Shown: positions 24,276-32,988, counted from the stretch's first letter. The stretch: 44,529 nucleotides of DNA from Actinomycetes bacterium (GCA_023389745.1 JAEWED010000196.1:1-44529), one strand, 5' to 3'. Numbers and translations are program-made. Notes: generated by a model not told the origin, from the letters alone.

Positions 24276-25472
24276 TCAGGAGCGCAGCGCTTCGGCGGTG
24301 GCGATGACGTCGTCCTCGGTGGCGCCGTTGCTGCCGACCACCAGCCAGCCGCCGTACTCCCACTCCTGCGCTCCGATCACGATGCGGTTCTGGCTCCGGC
24401 GGATCTCGGTGAGCTCCTCCACCGGCGCCGTCAGGCCGCCGCTCAAGTGGCAGCGCTCGATGGTGAGCGAGCCGGGCTCGATGCCCACGGCGTTGTTCGC
24501 GAGGGCCTCCTCGAAGTTGCTGGTGCTGATCGAGACCACGGTGATCTGCGCCCCGTCCGGGCCGAGCAATCCGAGTCGGGTCCACTGTTCACCACCCGCG
24601 TCGACCGCACCGGTCTCCATCTCCTGGGTCTCGCCGAGCGTGTAACCCTGCGGCACCGCCAGCAGATCGTGGTCGCCGACGGTTGTGAGCGGTTCGTTGG
24701 CGCACACGTCGTTCCCTCGTGGGACGTCGACCGGTGCGGGCCACGACATGCCGGCGATCAGGCGTCGCAGCTCGGCTCTGGCGGTGCCCGTCCGCTCGCT
24801 CCTCGGATGCTCGCGACCGTCGAGTGGTGTGCTCACGGTGACCAGCCATCCACGGGCGCCGCCGTCGGCGAGCCCGAGCTCGGCGCTGAGTCGCTCGTCC
24901 TGACCGAGCGCCCAGTACCCGCCCACCGGGCTGCGCTGTGGCTCGGCCGTGAACGGATCGCAGATCTCGAACGTGGCCGCCGGATCGTCGGTCGGATCGA
25001 CAGGGAACGCCTCGGCCAGCTGGTCCGCCCCGACCTCGGTGACCCGGATCTCGGTCCCGTCATCGCCGACAGCGAGCAGGATCGACTCGACCTCGCCCCG
25101 GTCGTCCGTGGTGGTGTCAGCCGTCGTGGTGGTGACCGACGGGAGCATGACCCGGAGGTCATCGACCCGCGGGCCGTCCGCCCGGGGCGCCGGACACGCG
25201 TCGTCCAGGTCGGGCGCCGGGTCGGGCAGGGGAGCGGGGACGGTGCCCTCGAGGGTCACCGTGCGGTCGTCGCGGGAGAGCACGGCGAACGTGCCGCCGG
25301 CGACCAGCGCCAGGACGACCGCAGCCGCCGCCAGCGGTCGCCACCGTGGGCGGCGGGGATGGTGTTGCGCTGTCAGGCCGCGGGGGATGGTGGGCTCTGC
25401 TGCATCCGCGTAGCGGCGGAGCTGAGCGACGACCTCGTCGGTGCCGTGGTCAGGGGTCGTCGGCTCATCCAT
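24276..25472 (-). CDS. Membrane-anchored anti-sigma-factor-like protein
   Basis: A 398-residue single-pass membrane protein. A short cytoplasmic part (about 1-45) precedes one membrane helix (PLAAAAVVLALVAGGTFAVL, about 47-66) and a large external domain. That domain has paired Cys residues (ACPAP, FEICDP, DVCANEP, ERCHL) and a repeated layout suggesting two similar lobes. It has no H-x3-C-x2-C zinc anti-sigma motif. Its ATG lies inside the end of the sigma gene (8-bp overlap), the usual order sigma then anti-sigma, so a role restraining that factor is inferred from context. It ends near a strong bidirectional hairpin. Confidence 0.78.
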   Translation of the reverse strand: MDEPTTPDHGTDEVVAQLRRYADAAEPTIPRGLTAQHHPRRPRWRPLAAAAVVLALVAGGTFAVLSRDDRTVTLEGTVPAPLPDPAPDLDDACPAPRADGPRVDDLRVMLPSVTTTTADTTTDDRGEVESILLAVGDDGTEIRVTEVGADQLAEAFPVDPTDDPAATFEICDPFTAEPQRSPVGGYWALGQDERLSAELGLADGGARGWLVTVSTPLDGREHPRSERTGTARAELRRLIAGMSWPAPVDVPRGNDVCANEPLTTVGDHDLLAVPQGYTLGETQEMETGAVDAGGEQWTRLGLLGPDGAQITVVSISTSNFEEALANNAVGIEPGSLTIERCHLSGGLTAPVEELTEIRRSQNRIVIGAQEWEYGGWLVVGSNGATEDDVIATAEALRS

Positions 25473-25926
25473 CGTGGGCCTCCAGTCGTGCTCGCAGTCG
25501 TTCGGTCCCTCGTGCGACGTGGGTGCTCACCGCCGAGGTCGAGATGCCCAGTGCCTCGCCGACCTCGCGATGCGTCCACTCGCACGCGTGGACCAGCCAC
25601 ACGGCGACGCGCTGTCGTTCGGGTAGTGCGGCGAGCTCCTCGATCAGTCGTGGTTCGACGTCCGGCACTCCGAGAGCGGTCGGTGCCGGCAGCGTCGGGC
25701 GCCGTCGGGACCGGGTCCGGGACTGGCCGACCCGGTAGAGGTAGCCGACCGGGTTCTCCATCGTGTCGAGGCGATCTCGGTGCTCCCACGCCCATGCCAT
25801 GGCCTCGGCGGTCGCCTCGGCGGCGCGGTCGGTGCCGTAGGCGGCGATGTAGGCGCGGCGGAGCTTCGTCGTCGCCAGCTCGGCGAACCGCTCGAACTCG
25901 GTGGGAGCGCTGATGGGTGGGGACAT
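25465..25926 (-). CDS. ECF-type RNA polymerase sigma factor
   Basis: A 153-residue extracytoplasmic-function sigma factor. Region 2 is about residues 12-75 (TKLRRAYIAAYGTDRAAEATAEAMAWAW, then NPVGYLYRVGQSR) and region 4 about 95-150 (RLIEELAALPERQRVAVWLVHACEWTHREVGEALGISTSAVSTHVARG), a clear helix-turn-helix. It is translationally coupled to the membrane anti-sigma-like gene. The 179-bp gap 25927-26105 upstream holds its promoter region, where I see no certain -35/-10. ATG 25926 follows GGAAGGA by about 13 bases. Confidence 0.9.
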   Translation of the reverse strand: MSPPISAPTEFERFAELATTKLRRAYIAAYGTDRAAEATAEAMAWAWEHRDRLDTMENPVGYLYRVGQSRTRSRRRPTLPAPTALGVPDVEPRLIEELAALPERQRVAVWLVHACEWTHREVGEALGISTSAVSTHVARGTERLRARLEAHDG

Positions 25927-26105
25927 GTCCCGATGTACGTCCTTCCGCGGTCGCGATCAGCCGGTCGATGTGTGCGGAGCTTCACAGATGAAGAGCCCCG
26001 ACAGCTGGCTTCGCGCCACAGCGAGATCTGCGCGGCTGGACGGCGCACAGCCGGACCCGCCACACGCTGGACGGGTTCTCGCGGGTCGGTGCTGTCCGCT
26101 CGGCC

Positions 26106-28139
26106 CTACTCCGAGGCGAGTGAGTCCGACGCCTCGTGCGGTCTGTCGGCATCGACGGTGGGATCGATGCGATCGACCGTCGGCCGCTGTTCGGACTGCT
26201 CGCGGCCGAGTCCGAGGAACCCGGCATGCTCCTCGAGCGCGTCGGCGTCGTCGGCGAGGTGGAACGGCACGTTGACCACGACGGTGTCGGGACGGAACTT
26301 CAGCGCGAGCTTCAACGCCAGCGCCGACTGGTTGTGGAAGATGCCCTGCCACCAGTGGGGCAGCACGAACTCGGCGATCACCACCGTGATGTAGTCGTGC
26401 TGCCATCGCTGGTCGAGCTCGTCGAGGTAGTCCTCGACGGTGCCCGTCAGATCTCTGTACGGCGACTCGATGATCTCGAGCGGGAACTGGATGTGGTAGC
26501 GCTCCCATTCGGAGCGGATGCGCTCCGCGTGGTCCTCGTCGAGCGCGACGGTGACAGCGAGGGCGTCCTCGGCTCCGACCGAGCGGGCGTATCGGATCGC
26601 CGCCAGCGACGAGCGGTTGACGCCGCCGATCAGGACGACGATGCCATGACGCAGGGGCTCCGCTGGTTCCCACTCCGACGGATCGACCTTCAATCGTCTC
26701 GCGACGCCCTGATAGTGCCTCTTCACGCTCTTGAAGGCGATGACGATGATCGGCACCAACGCGACCGGGATCCATGCGCCGATCGTGAACTTCGAGATGA
26801 TGACCACCATCATCACGATGAACGTGGCGATCGCGCCGAACGTCGAGAACAGGACCGAGACCCGCCAGCCGCTCTCGCGGAGCTTCAGGTGATGTCGCAC
26901 CATACCGGTCTGCGACAAGGTGAACGAGGTGAACACGCCCACCGCGTACAGCGGAATCAGGGCGTTGACGTTGCCGCCGAAGACGACGAGCAGCAGCGAC
27001 GCTGCGCCGGCCAGGAACAGGATGCCGTTGGAGAAGACGAGGCGGTCGCCACGGTTGGCGAACTGTCGAGGCAGGTAGCCGTCCTTGCCGACGAGCGCGG
27101 CGAGTCGCGGGAAGTCGGCATACGCCGTGTTCGCCGCGAGGATCAGGATGCCGGCCGTCGACACCTGGAAGATCCAGTACGGCACGCCGGTCCCTCCCCA
27201 CACCGTGCGGCCGATGATCGAGTTCACGGACTCGCCGGTCTCGGTGGGTGTCGGTCGGATGTGCTCGGCCAGCACGGTGAGTCCGATGAACGACCCGCCG
27301 AGGATGCCGGCCATCCACATCAACGTCGTGGCGGCGTTCCTCGATGTGGGCTTGCGGAAGGCGGGGATGCCGTTGGAGATGGCCTCGACGCCGGACAGGG
27401 CCACCGCACCGGAGCTGAACGCGCGCGCGAACAGGAAGAGCGTGATGCCGCCGAGCCCGAGCGGGACCGTGCCGGTGTCCTGGGCCAGTTCGGCCAGCGC
27501 CTCGGTGTCGGGCGGCAGCGTGGGCAGCGTGCCGGCGGACAGCTTGTACAGACCGAGAGCGAGCAGTGCGCCCAGGGCGCAGATGTAGATGTACGTCGGG
27601 ACGGCGAAGAGCGTTCCGGACTCCTTCACCCCTCGCAGGTTCGCCAGCGTGAGGATCGCGACGAAGCCCAGGCAGAGCTCCACCCGGTAGGGGGCGAGCT
27701 CGGGCACCGCGGAGTAGATGGCCTGGGTTCCGGCGGCGACCGACACCGACACGGTCAGCACGTAGTCGACGAGCAGCGAGCCGCCGGCGACCAGCGCCGG
27801 GATCTCACCGAGGTTCTCGCGCGACACGACGTAGGCGCCGCCGCCGTCGGGGTAGGCGTGGATCGTCTGGCGGTAGCTGTTGGTCACCACTGCGAGCAGG
27901 ACCGCCACGAGGATCGCGATCGGGGTGAGGAAGCCGAACGTGTAGTTCGACTGGGCCAGCACCGCCATCCCGCCGATCGGTACGAGCACCAGGAGGATCT
28001 CCTGGGTGGCGTAGGCGGTCGAGGAGATGGCGTCCGAGGAGAAGACCGCCAGCCCGATCTTCTTGGAGATGCGCTGGTGATCTGCTTCGCCGGTCGCGAG
28101 GGGCCGTCCGATGAGGAAGCGTTTGAGCGTCGAAGCCAT
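26106..28139 (-). CDS. APC-superfamily permease, KimA/YdaO-like
   Basis: A 677-residue transporter with about 12 membrane helices (residues about 28-470) and a cytoplasmic C-terminal domain of about 200 residues. The first transmembrane block, AVFSSDAISSTAYATQEIL, and later YPDGGGAYVVSRENLG are typical of the APC permeases related to Bacillus KimA, a c-di-AMP-inhibited potassium importer. The C-terminal region (from GIVVLIGGVNRSSLAAIRYARS) resembles the nucleotide-binding-like fold of that family. I infer potassium or amino-acid uptake; the substrate is not certain. GGAGG abuts the ATG at 28139, which is unusually close. No c-di-AMP (ydaO) riboswitch is visible upstream. The C-terminal tail ends in acidic residues. 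It diverges from dnaE2. Confidence 0.88.
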   Translation of the reverse strand: MASTLKRFLIGRPLATGEADHQRISKKIGLAVFSSDAISSTAYATQEILLVLVPIGGMAVLAQSNYTFGFLTPIAILVAVLLAVVTNSYRQTIHAYPDGGGAYVVSRENLGEIPALVAGGSLLVDYVLTVSVSVAAGTQAIYSAVPELAPYRVELCLGFVAILTLANLRGVKESGTLFAVPTYIYICALGALLALGLYKLSAGTLPTLPPDTEALAELAQDTGTVPLGLGGITLFLFARAFSSGAVALSGVEAISNGIPAFRKPTSRNAATTLMWMAGILGGSFIGLTVLAEHIRPTPTETGESVNSIIGRTVWGGTGVPYWIFQVSTAGILILAANTAYADFPRLAALVGKDGYLPRQFANRGDRLVFSNGILFLAGAASLLLVVFGGNVNALIPLYAVGVFTSFTLSQTGMVRHHLKLRESGWRVSVLFSTFGAIATFIVMMVVIISKFTIGAWIPVALVPIIVIAFKSVKRHYQGVARRLKVDPSEWEPAEPLRHGIVVLIGGVNRSSLAAIRYARSVGAEDALAVTVALDEDHAERIRSEWERYHIQFPLEIIESPYRDLTGTVEDYLDELDQRWQHDYITVVIAEFVLPHWWQGIFHNQSALALKLALKFRPDTVVVNVPFHLADDADALEEHAGFLGLGREQSEQRPTVDRIDPTVDADRPHEASDSLASE

Positions 28140-28271
28140 CCTCCGCCATGATCCCGCTGCCAGGTCGAAGGGGGAAGGCTTGTGCGTTCTCGACGGGTCT
28201 CCTGACGCTCGCAGCGACGGAGTCGTCGTGGCTCTGCCGCCCTGGGGTCTTCATCCAGAGCGCCCTGGCCA

Positions 28272-28291
28272 TATCGAACAGGTGTTCGATA
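28272..28291. promoter_or_regulatory. LexA (SOS) box of dnaE2
   Basis: The core TCGAACAGGTGTTCGA fits TCGAAC-N4-GTTCGA, with 9-bp perfect arms (TATCGAACA and TGTTCGATA) around GG. It ends 10 bases before GTG 28302. A GATACC -10-like box (28288-28293) overlaps its right arm. The layout matches the imuA' box. Confidence 0.94.
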
Positions 28292-28301
28292 CCGTGTGTC
28301 T

Positions 28302-31300
28302 GTGGGCTTCAACAACCCGGGTGTGCCCTGGTCCGAGATGGAGCGGCGGTTGTCGGACCGCTGGGACGACGTCGACCCGCTCGCGGCCCGTGCTCGGCGG
28401 TCGGATCACCCCGGTGACGGCGGCGACAGCCCTGCGTGGTCGTACCACCGTGAGTCCTACGAGGCGCCCGCCGAGCTGCTCGCAGAGGTCGACCGTGCCC
28501 GGGGGCGGGCCACGTCGGTGCCCTATGCCGAGCTGCACTGCCACTCGGCGTTCAGCTTCCTCGACGGGGCCTCGCAGCCCGAGGCCCTGGCGGAAGAGGC
28601 GGCTCGACTGGGGCTCGACGCGCTGGCGATCACCGACCACGCCGGCTTCTACGGCGTGGTCCGCTTCGCCGAGGCGGCCCGTGCGCTCGAGCTCGCCACG
28701 GTCTTCGGTGCCGAGCTGACCCTGAACGCCACCGAGGCCCGCTCGGGCCCCGCGGATCCCGAGGGTCGTCACGTCCTTGTGCTGGCACGGGATCCCACCG
28801 GCTACGCGCAGCTCGCCTCGCTGCTGTCCCGTGCCCAGATGGCGGGGGAGAAGGGGCGACCCGAGCTGTCCTTCGCCGCGCTGGCCGAGGCCGCCTCGGG
28901 CGCTGGCGGATCCGGCGGTGCGAGGGGCCACTGGGCGGTGCTGACGGGCTGTCGCAAGGGCACGGTGCCCGCGGCGCTCACCGCGGATGGCCCTGGGGCC
29001 GCCGAGCGGGAGCTGCGGGCGCTGGTCGCTGCGTTCGGCGCCGAGCACACCTTCGTCGAGCTCTGGGACCACGGCGACCCGCTGGACTCGGCACGCAACG
29101 ACGCGCTCGCCCGCCTGGCGGTGAAGGTCGGGGTGCAGCCGGTCGCCACCAACAACGTGCACTACGCGACCCCCTCCCAGCGACTGCTGGCGACGGGCCT
29201 GGCGGCGATCCGCGCCCGCCGCTCGCTCGACGACATCGACGGCTGGTTGCCCGGCGGGGGCGCCGCTCACCTGCGCTCCGGAGCGGAGCAGGCTCGCCGC
29301 TTCGCCCGTTTCCCCGGGGTCGTGGCCGCCGCGGCGCAGCTGGGGCGCGAGTGCGCGTTCGACCTGGCGCTCGTGGCGCCGAACCTGCCGCCGTACCCGT
29401 GCCCGCCACACCCGCCGGGGCACCATCGGGCGGGCGAGCCGATGACCGAGGCCGAGTTCCTCCGGTCCCTGGCCGAGGCGGGAGCGACACGTCGTTACGG
29501 GCCGCGCCACGCCGAGCGGGTGGCGGGCGCGTGGACCCAGATCGACCACGAGCTCGACCTGATCGAGTCGCTCGGCTTCCCCGGCTACTTCCTGATCGTC
29601 TGGGACATCGTGCACTTCTGTGAGCGCCACGACATCTACTGCCAGGGACGCGGCTCCGCGGCGAACTCGGCGGTGTGCTTCGCGCTCGGGGTGACCAAGG
29701 CCGACGCCGTGCAGCTGGGGCTGCTCTTCGAGCGCTTCCTGTCACCCGAGCGCGACGGGCCACCCGACATCGACCTCGACATCGAGTCCGGCCGCCGTGA
29801 AGAGGTGATCCAGTACGTCTACGAGCGCTACGGCCGGTCCCACGCCGCGCAGGTCGCCAACGTCATCACCTACCGCTCCCGTTCGGCGGTGCGCGACGCC
29901 GCCCGGGCGTTGGGGTTCGCGCCGGGTCAGCAGGACGCGTGGGCCAAGACGCTGGACCGCTGGGGCTCGATCCCCGCCGCCGGCGATCCTGCGGGCGATC
30001 GACAGCGGGCCGAGACCGGGATCCCGGAGCCGGTGCTCGAGCTCGCCGGGCAGCTCGAGGACCTGCCACGGCACCTCGGCATCCACTCCGGCGGCATGGT
30101 GATGTGCGACCGGCCGGTGGTCGAGGTCTGCCCGACGGAGTGGGCCCGGATGGAGAACCGTTCGGTGCTGCAGTGGGACAAGGACGACTGCGCCGCCGCG
30201 GGCCTGGTGAAGTTCGACCTGTTGGGCCTGGGCATGCTGAGCGCCCTGCACTTCGCCGTGGACCTGGTGCGCGAGCACGAGGGTGTCGACATCGACCTGG
30301 CCGAGCTGCCCCAGGACGACGCGGTCTACGACATGTTGTGCCGGGCCGACTCGGTGGGGGTGTTCCAGGTCGAGTCCCGGGCGCAGATGGCGACGTTGCC
30401 CCGGTTGCGGCCCCGCTGCTTCTACGACCTGGTGATCGAGATCGCCCTGATCCGCCCGGGGCCCATCCAGGGCGGCTCCGTGCACCCCTACATCCGCCGC
30501 CGCAAGGGCGAGGAGCCCGTCACGTACCTGCACCCGCTGCTCGAGAAGTCGCTGTCCAAGACCCTGGGCGTGCCGCTGTTCCAGGAGCAGCTCATGCAGA
30601 TGGCGATCGACGTGGCGGGGTTCACCCCCTCCGAGGCCGACCAGCTGCGCCAGGCGATGGGCTCGAAGCGCTCGGACCGGCGCATGGCGGCCCTGCGGGA
30701 GCGCTTCGACCAGGGTCTGGCCCGCAACGGGATCACCGGAGCGGTCGCCGAGAGCCTGTGGAACAAGCTCGCCGCGTTCGCGAACTACGGCTTCCCCGAG
30801 TCGCACTCGGTGAGCTTCGCCTACCTGGTGTACTCGTCGTCGTGGCTCAAGCTGCGCCATCCGGCGGCGTTCTGCGCGGCGCTGCTCAAGGCCCAACCGA
30901 TGGGCTTCTACTCGCCCCAGTCGCTGGTCCAGGACGCCCGTCGCCACGGCGTCGAGGTGCGGACGCCGGATCTGGACGCCTCGGACTGGTGCGCCGGCCT
31001 CGAAGAAGGTCCTGCTGCAGAGGGCGACGAGCGTCCCGAAAAACGGGACGCTTCGGTGACATCGGGTCAGGGAGTCGAGGCCGATGCTCCGGAACCGACG
31101 CCGGTGGGGTGGGGCAACGGTGTGGGGGATCGCACGGATCCGGCGACGTGGGGGCGGGGTGGTCCGGCAGTCCGACTGGGGTTCGACTCGGTCCGGGGGA
31201 TCGGCGAGGACCTGGCCAAGGAGATCGCCGCGGGTCGGCCCTACGCCGACATGGAGGACCTCGCTCGCCGGGTCTCGCTGACCCGCGCGCAGCTCGAGGC

Positions 31301-31937
31301 ACTTGCCACCGCAGGGGTCTTCACACCCTCAACATCAACCTCTAGTAGAGGTTCAGGGTTGAGGGTTGAGGAGAGCGAGAATCCAGGGGACGCAAGGGAT
31401 CGAGGGCATCCGCAGCAGGATCGCCGCCAGGCCATCTGGGCGGCGGGCGCTGCCTCGCAGGTCCGGGCCGACCGTCTCCCGGGCATCGTGGTGGGCCTCG
31501 ACGCACCCCAGCTGCCCGGCATGGACGACTGGGAACAGGCCGTCGCCGACCTCTGGGCGACCGGGGTGTCACCCGACGGGCATCCCACGAAGTTCCTGCG
31601 CAGGGACCTCGACCGCCGGGGCGCGGTCACCTCGGCGGAGCTGCGGACGCTGCGCGACGGCGCCCGGGTCCTGGTCGCCGGCATCGTCACGCACCGGCAG
31701 CGCCCGGCGACCGCGGCGGGCATCACCTTCGTGAACCTCGAGGACGAGACCGGGCTGACCAATGTGGTGGTCTCCCGCGGGTGCTGGGCGCGTCATCGGC
31801 ACGTCGCCCGCTCCGCCCCCGCGCTGCTGATCAGCGGCCGTCTGGAGCTGACCGCCGACGGGGTCGTCAACGTGGTGGCCGAACGCATCGAGGAGCTGCC
31901 CGTGGTGGCCTCGCTGCCGGCCCGGAACTTCCGCTGA
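28302..31937 (+). CDS. dnaE2: Error-prone DNA polymerase DnaE2
   Basis: Catalytic polymerase of the SOS mutasome (1211 aa). A PHP domain is at the N-terminus (ELHCHSAFSFLDGASQPEAL; ITDHAGFYG), the palm follows with the catalytic Asp pair in PPDIDLDIESGRREEVIQYVY and a third Asp in VKFDLLGLGML. Helix-hairpin-helix and an OB domain close the protein (ITFVNLEDETGLTNVVVSRG). GTG 28302 is preferred over GTG 28296 because DnaE2 proteins start M-G-[FW]-x-N and because it lies eight bases after the -10-like box. The protein is longer than usual because of two low-complexity insertions, about residues 903-955 and 1005-1045, each holding a DNA palindrome. It is separated from imuA'-imuB by 13 kb but has its own LexA box. 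Confidence 0.95.
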   Translation: MGFNNPGVPWSEMERRLSDRWDDVDPLAARARRSDHPGDGGDSPAWSYHRESYEAPAELLAEVDRARGRATSVPYAELHCHSAFSFLDGASQPEALAEEAARLGLDALAITDHAGFYGVVRFAEAARALELATVFGAELTLNATEARSGPADPEGRHVLVLARDPTGYAQLASLLSRAQMAGEKGRPELSFAALAEAASGAGGSGGARGHWAVLTGCRKGTVPAALTADGPGAAERELRALVAAFGAEHTFVELWDHGDPLDSARNDALARLAVKVGVQPVATNNVHYATPSQRLLATGLAAIRARRSLDDIDGWLPGGGAAHLRSGAEQARRFARFPGVVAAAAQLGRECAFDLALVAPNLPPYPCPPHPPGHHRAGEPMTEAEFLRSLAEAGATRRYGPRHAERVAGAWTQIDHELDLIESLGFPGYFLIVWDIVHFCERHDIYCQGRGSAANSAVCFALGVTKADAVQLGLLFERFLSPERDGPPDIDLDIESGRREEVIQYVYERYGRSHAAQVANVITYRSRSAVRDAARALGFAPGQQDAWAKTLDRWGSIPAAGDPAGDRQRAETGIPEPVLELAGQLEDLPRHLGIHSGGMVMCDRPVVEVCPTEWARMENRSVLQWDKDDCAAAGLVKFDLLGLGMLSALHFAVDLVREHEGVDIDLAELPQDDAVYDMLCRADSVGVFQVESRAQMATLPRLRPRCFYDLVIEIALIRPGPIQGGSVHPYIRRRKGEEPVTYLHPLLEKSLSKTLGVPLFQEQLMQMAIDVAGFTPSEADQLRQAMGSKRSDRRMAALRERFDQGLARNGITGAVAESLWNKLAAFANYGFPESHSVSFAYLVYSSSWLKLRHPAAFCAALLKAQPMGFYSPQSLVQDARRHGVEVRTPDLDASDWCAGLEEGPAAEGDERPEKRDASVTSGQGVEADAPEPTPVGWGNGVGDRTDPATWGRGGPAVRLGFDSVRGIGEDLAKEIAAGRPYADMEDLARRVSLTRAQLEALATAGVFTPSTSTSSRGSGLRVEESENPGDARDRGHPQQDRRQAIWAAGAASQVRADRLPGIVVGLDAPQLPGMDDWEQAVADLWATGVSPDGHPTKFLRRDLDRRGAVTSAELRTLRDGARVLVAGIVTHRQRPATAAGITFVNLEDETGLTNVVVSRGCWARHRHVARSAPALLISGRLELTADGVVNVVAERIEELPVVASLPARNFR
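31030..31052. other. Palindrome inside a dnaE2 insertion (first)
   Basis: Arms AGCGTCCCG (31030-31038) and CGGGACGCT (31044-31052) flank AAAAA. It lies in frame inside a polar, low-complexity stretch of DnaE2 (near EGDERPEKRDASV) that has no counterpart in typical DnaE2 proteins. It looks like an inserted palindromic unit rather than a terminator, since the gene continues for 880 bp. Confidence 0.65.
31325..31366. other. Palindrome inside a dnaE2 insertion (second)
   Basis: Inner arms AACCTCTA (31337-31344) and TAGAGGTT (31346-31353) share a one-base centre. Outer arms ACCCTCAAC (31325-31333) and GTTGAGGGT (31358-31366) flank them with 3- and 4-base internal spacers. The tract is much lower in GC than the gene and encodes a Ser/Thr-rich stretch (TPSTSTSSRGSG). 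It resembles a MerR-type operator or a small mobile palindrome dropped in frame. Confidence 0.65.
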
Positions 31938-31958
31938 CACCCGGAACCTCCGCTGACA
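31921..31958. repeat. 19-bp tandem duplication spanning the dnaE2 stop codon
   Basis: Copies at 31921-31939 and 31940-31958 match at 18 of 19 bases. The first holds the last codons and TGA of dnaE2; the second repeats them downstream. The period is not a multiple of three. Confidence 0.9.
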
Positions 31959-32025
31959 ACGGCGCCCCGGCAACGATCGGGCGCGTTCAAGGCCTGGCCC
32001 GACGATGTCGACACGAGGGTCTGAT

Positions 32026-32060
32026 GGCTCCACCGCAGCGGCGGAGCCGATGACTAGCGT
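32026..32060 (+). promoter_or_regulatory. Palindrome and -10 box before the AIM24 gene
   Basis: GGCTCC and CCGC (32026-32036) mirror GCGG and GGAGCC (32038-32048) around A 32037, with one mismatched pair. A TAGCGT -10-like box lies at 32055-32060, so the palindrome covers the expected -35 position, as an operator would. The rest of the 195-bp gap after dnaE2 shows nothing else certain. Confidence 0.45.
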
Positions 32061-32132
32061 GAACGACGGCCCGGCCGACGCCGGACCGCGGAGGGACGGC
32101 GGTCGCCGTCGTCGAGAAGGGGAGTGCCACCG

Positions 32133-32858
32133 ATGCCCATCCACGGATCCTTGTTCCAGGAGTACGCCGAGACGACGGGTCAGGACCCGTTCACCCTGCA
32201 GAACAAGAAGATGCTGAAGGTGGCCATGCAGTACGGCCCCGTCATGGCCAAGCTCGGGTCGATGGTCGCCTACCAGGGCGACGTCCGCTTCCAGAACCAG
32301 GGGTCCGGCGGTCTCAACAAGATGCTCAAGTCGAAGATGACCGGCGAGGGCGTCAACATGATGACCTGTGAGGGCACCGGCGAGCTCTTCCTGGCCGACA
32401 TGGCGTCCGAGATCCAGGTCTTCTACCTCGAGAACGACATGGTGTCGGTGAACGGTGCGAACGTCCTGGCCTTCTCCCAGTCGATCGAGTGGGACATCCA
32501 CCGGGTCAACGCGGGTCGCGCCTCGATGATGGCCGGGGGTCTGTTCAACGTCTCCCTGCGGGGCACCGGCTACGTGGCGGTGACCACCAAGGGTGATCCC
32601 GTGGCCCTGGACGTCTCCGGAGCGCCCACCTACGCCGACGCCGACGCCGTCGTCCTGTGGACCGCGGGCGTCAGCATGGACGTGCGTGTCGACACCGGTG
32701 GCATGAAGTCGATGCTCCGTGGCGGCACCGGCGAGCTCGTGCAGATGGCCTTCGGTGGTCAGGGCTACGTGCTCGTGCAGCCGGCCGAGAGCGTCGTCGA
32801 CGGCGGCACGCAGACCTCGCAGAAGCAGACCGGGTTGGGAGGTCTGCTCGGAGGATGA
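32133..32858 (+). CDS. AIM24 family protein
   Basis: A 241-residue protein of the AIM24/TIGR00266 beta-barrel family, found in bacteria and mitochondria; the bacterial role is poorly known. Visible features are MAYQGDVRFQ-like strands (GSMVAYQGDVRFQNQGS), TCEGTGELFLADMASEIQVFYLENDMVSVNGANVLAF, and the Gly-rich strand repeat GGLFNVSLRGTGYVAVTTKGDPV, all in the usual order, then a Gly/Gln tail (QTGLGGLLGG). AAGGGGAG lies eight bases before ATG 32133. The stop codon lies within a hairpin (next entry). It probably forms a one-gene unit. Confidence 0.88.
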   Translation: MPIHGSLFQEYAETTGQDPFTLQNKKMLKVAMQYGPVMAKLGSMVAYQGDVRFQNQGSGGLNKMLKSKMTGEGVNMMTCEGTGELFLADMASEIQVFYLENDMVSVNGANVLAFSQSIEWDIHRVNAGRASMMAGGLFNVSLRGTGYVAVTTKGDPVALDVSGAPTYADADAVVLWTAGVSMDVRVDTGGMKSMLRGGTGELVQMAFGGQGYVLVQPAESVVDGGTQTSQKQTGLGGLLGG

Positions 32859-32865
32859 GCAGACC
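32841..32865 (+). terminator. Hairpin overlapping the AIM24 stop codon
   Basis: GGTCTGCTC (32841-32849) and GAGCAGACC (32857-32865) form a perfect 9-bp stem with a 7-base loop. The TGA stop (32856-32858) lies at the loop-stem junction, so termination and the coding end share sequence. No T tract follows. Confidence 0.6.
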
Positions 32866-32988
32866 CGGCGCCGGGGACCGGCCTCCCGACACGATCGTTC
32901 AACTCCGCGGCGTCACGGCCGACGCGAGTCACGTGAGCCGCGTCCGGGGAGACCTGTCAACCGAACCGACCACCCGGACGTCGTACCG

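Noticed and set aside
26136..28151. 671-residue open frame on the plus strand
   Set aside because: It lies fully antisense to the APC permease, which has clear transmembrane and family motifs. The plus-strand product is Arg/Asp/Gly/Val-rich without motifs, the usual shadow in GC-rich DNA.
28140..28271. c-di-AMP (ydaO) riboswitch before the KimA-like permease
   Set aside because: The short upstream region shows none of the conserved ydaO core and the start is immediately preceded by GGAGG; most of the gap belongs to the dnaE2 promoter.
31030..31052. Hairpin with AAAAA loop as an intrinsic terminator
   Set aside because: It is inside dnaE2, the frame continues 880 bp to the OB domain, and there is no T tract after the stem.
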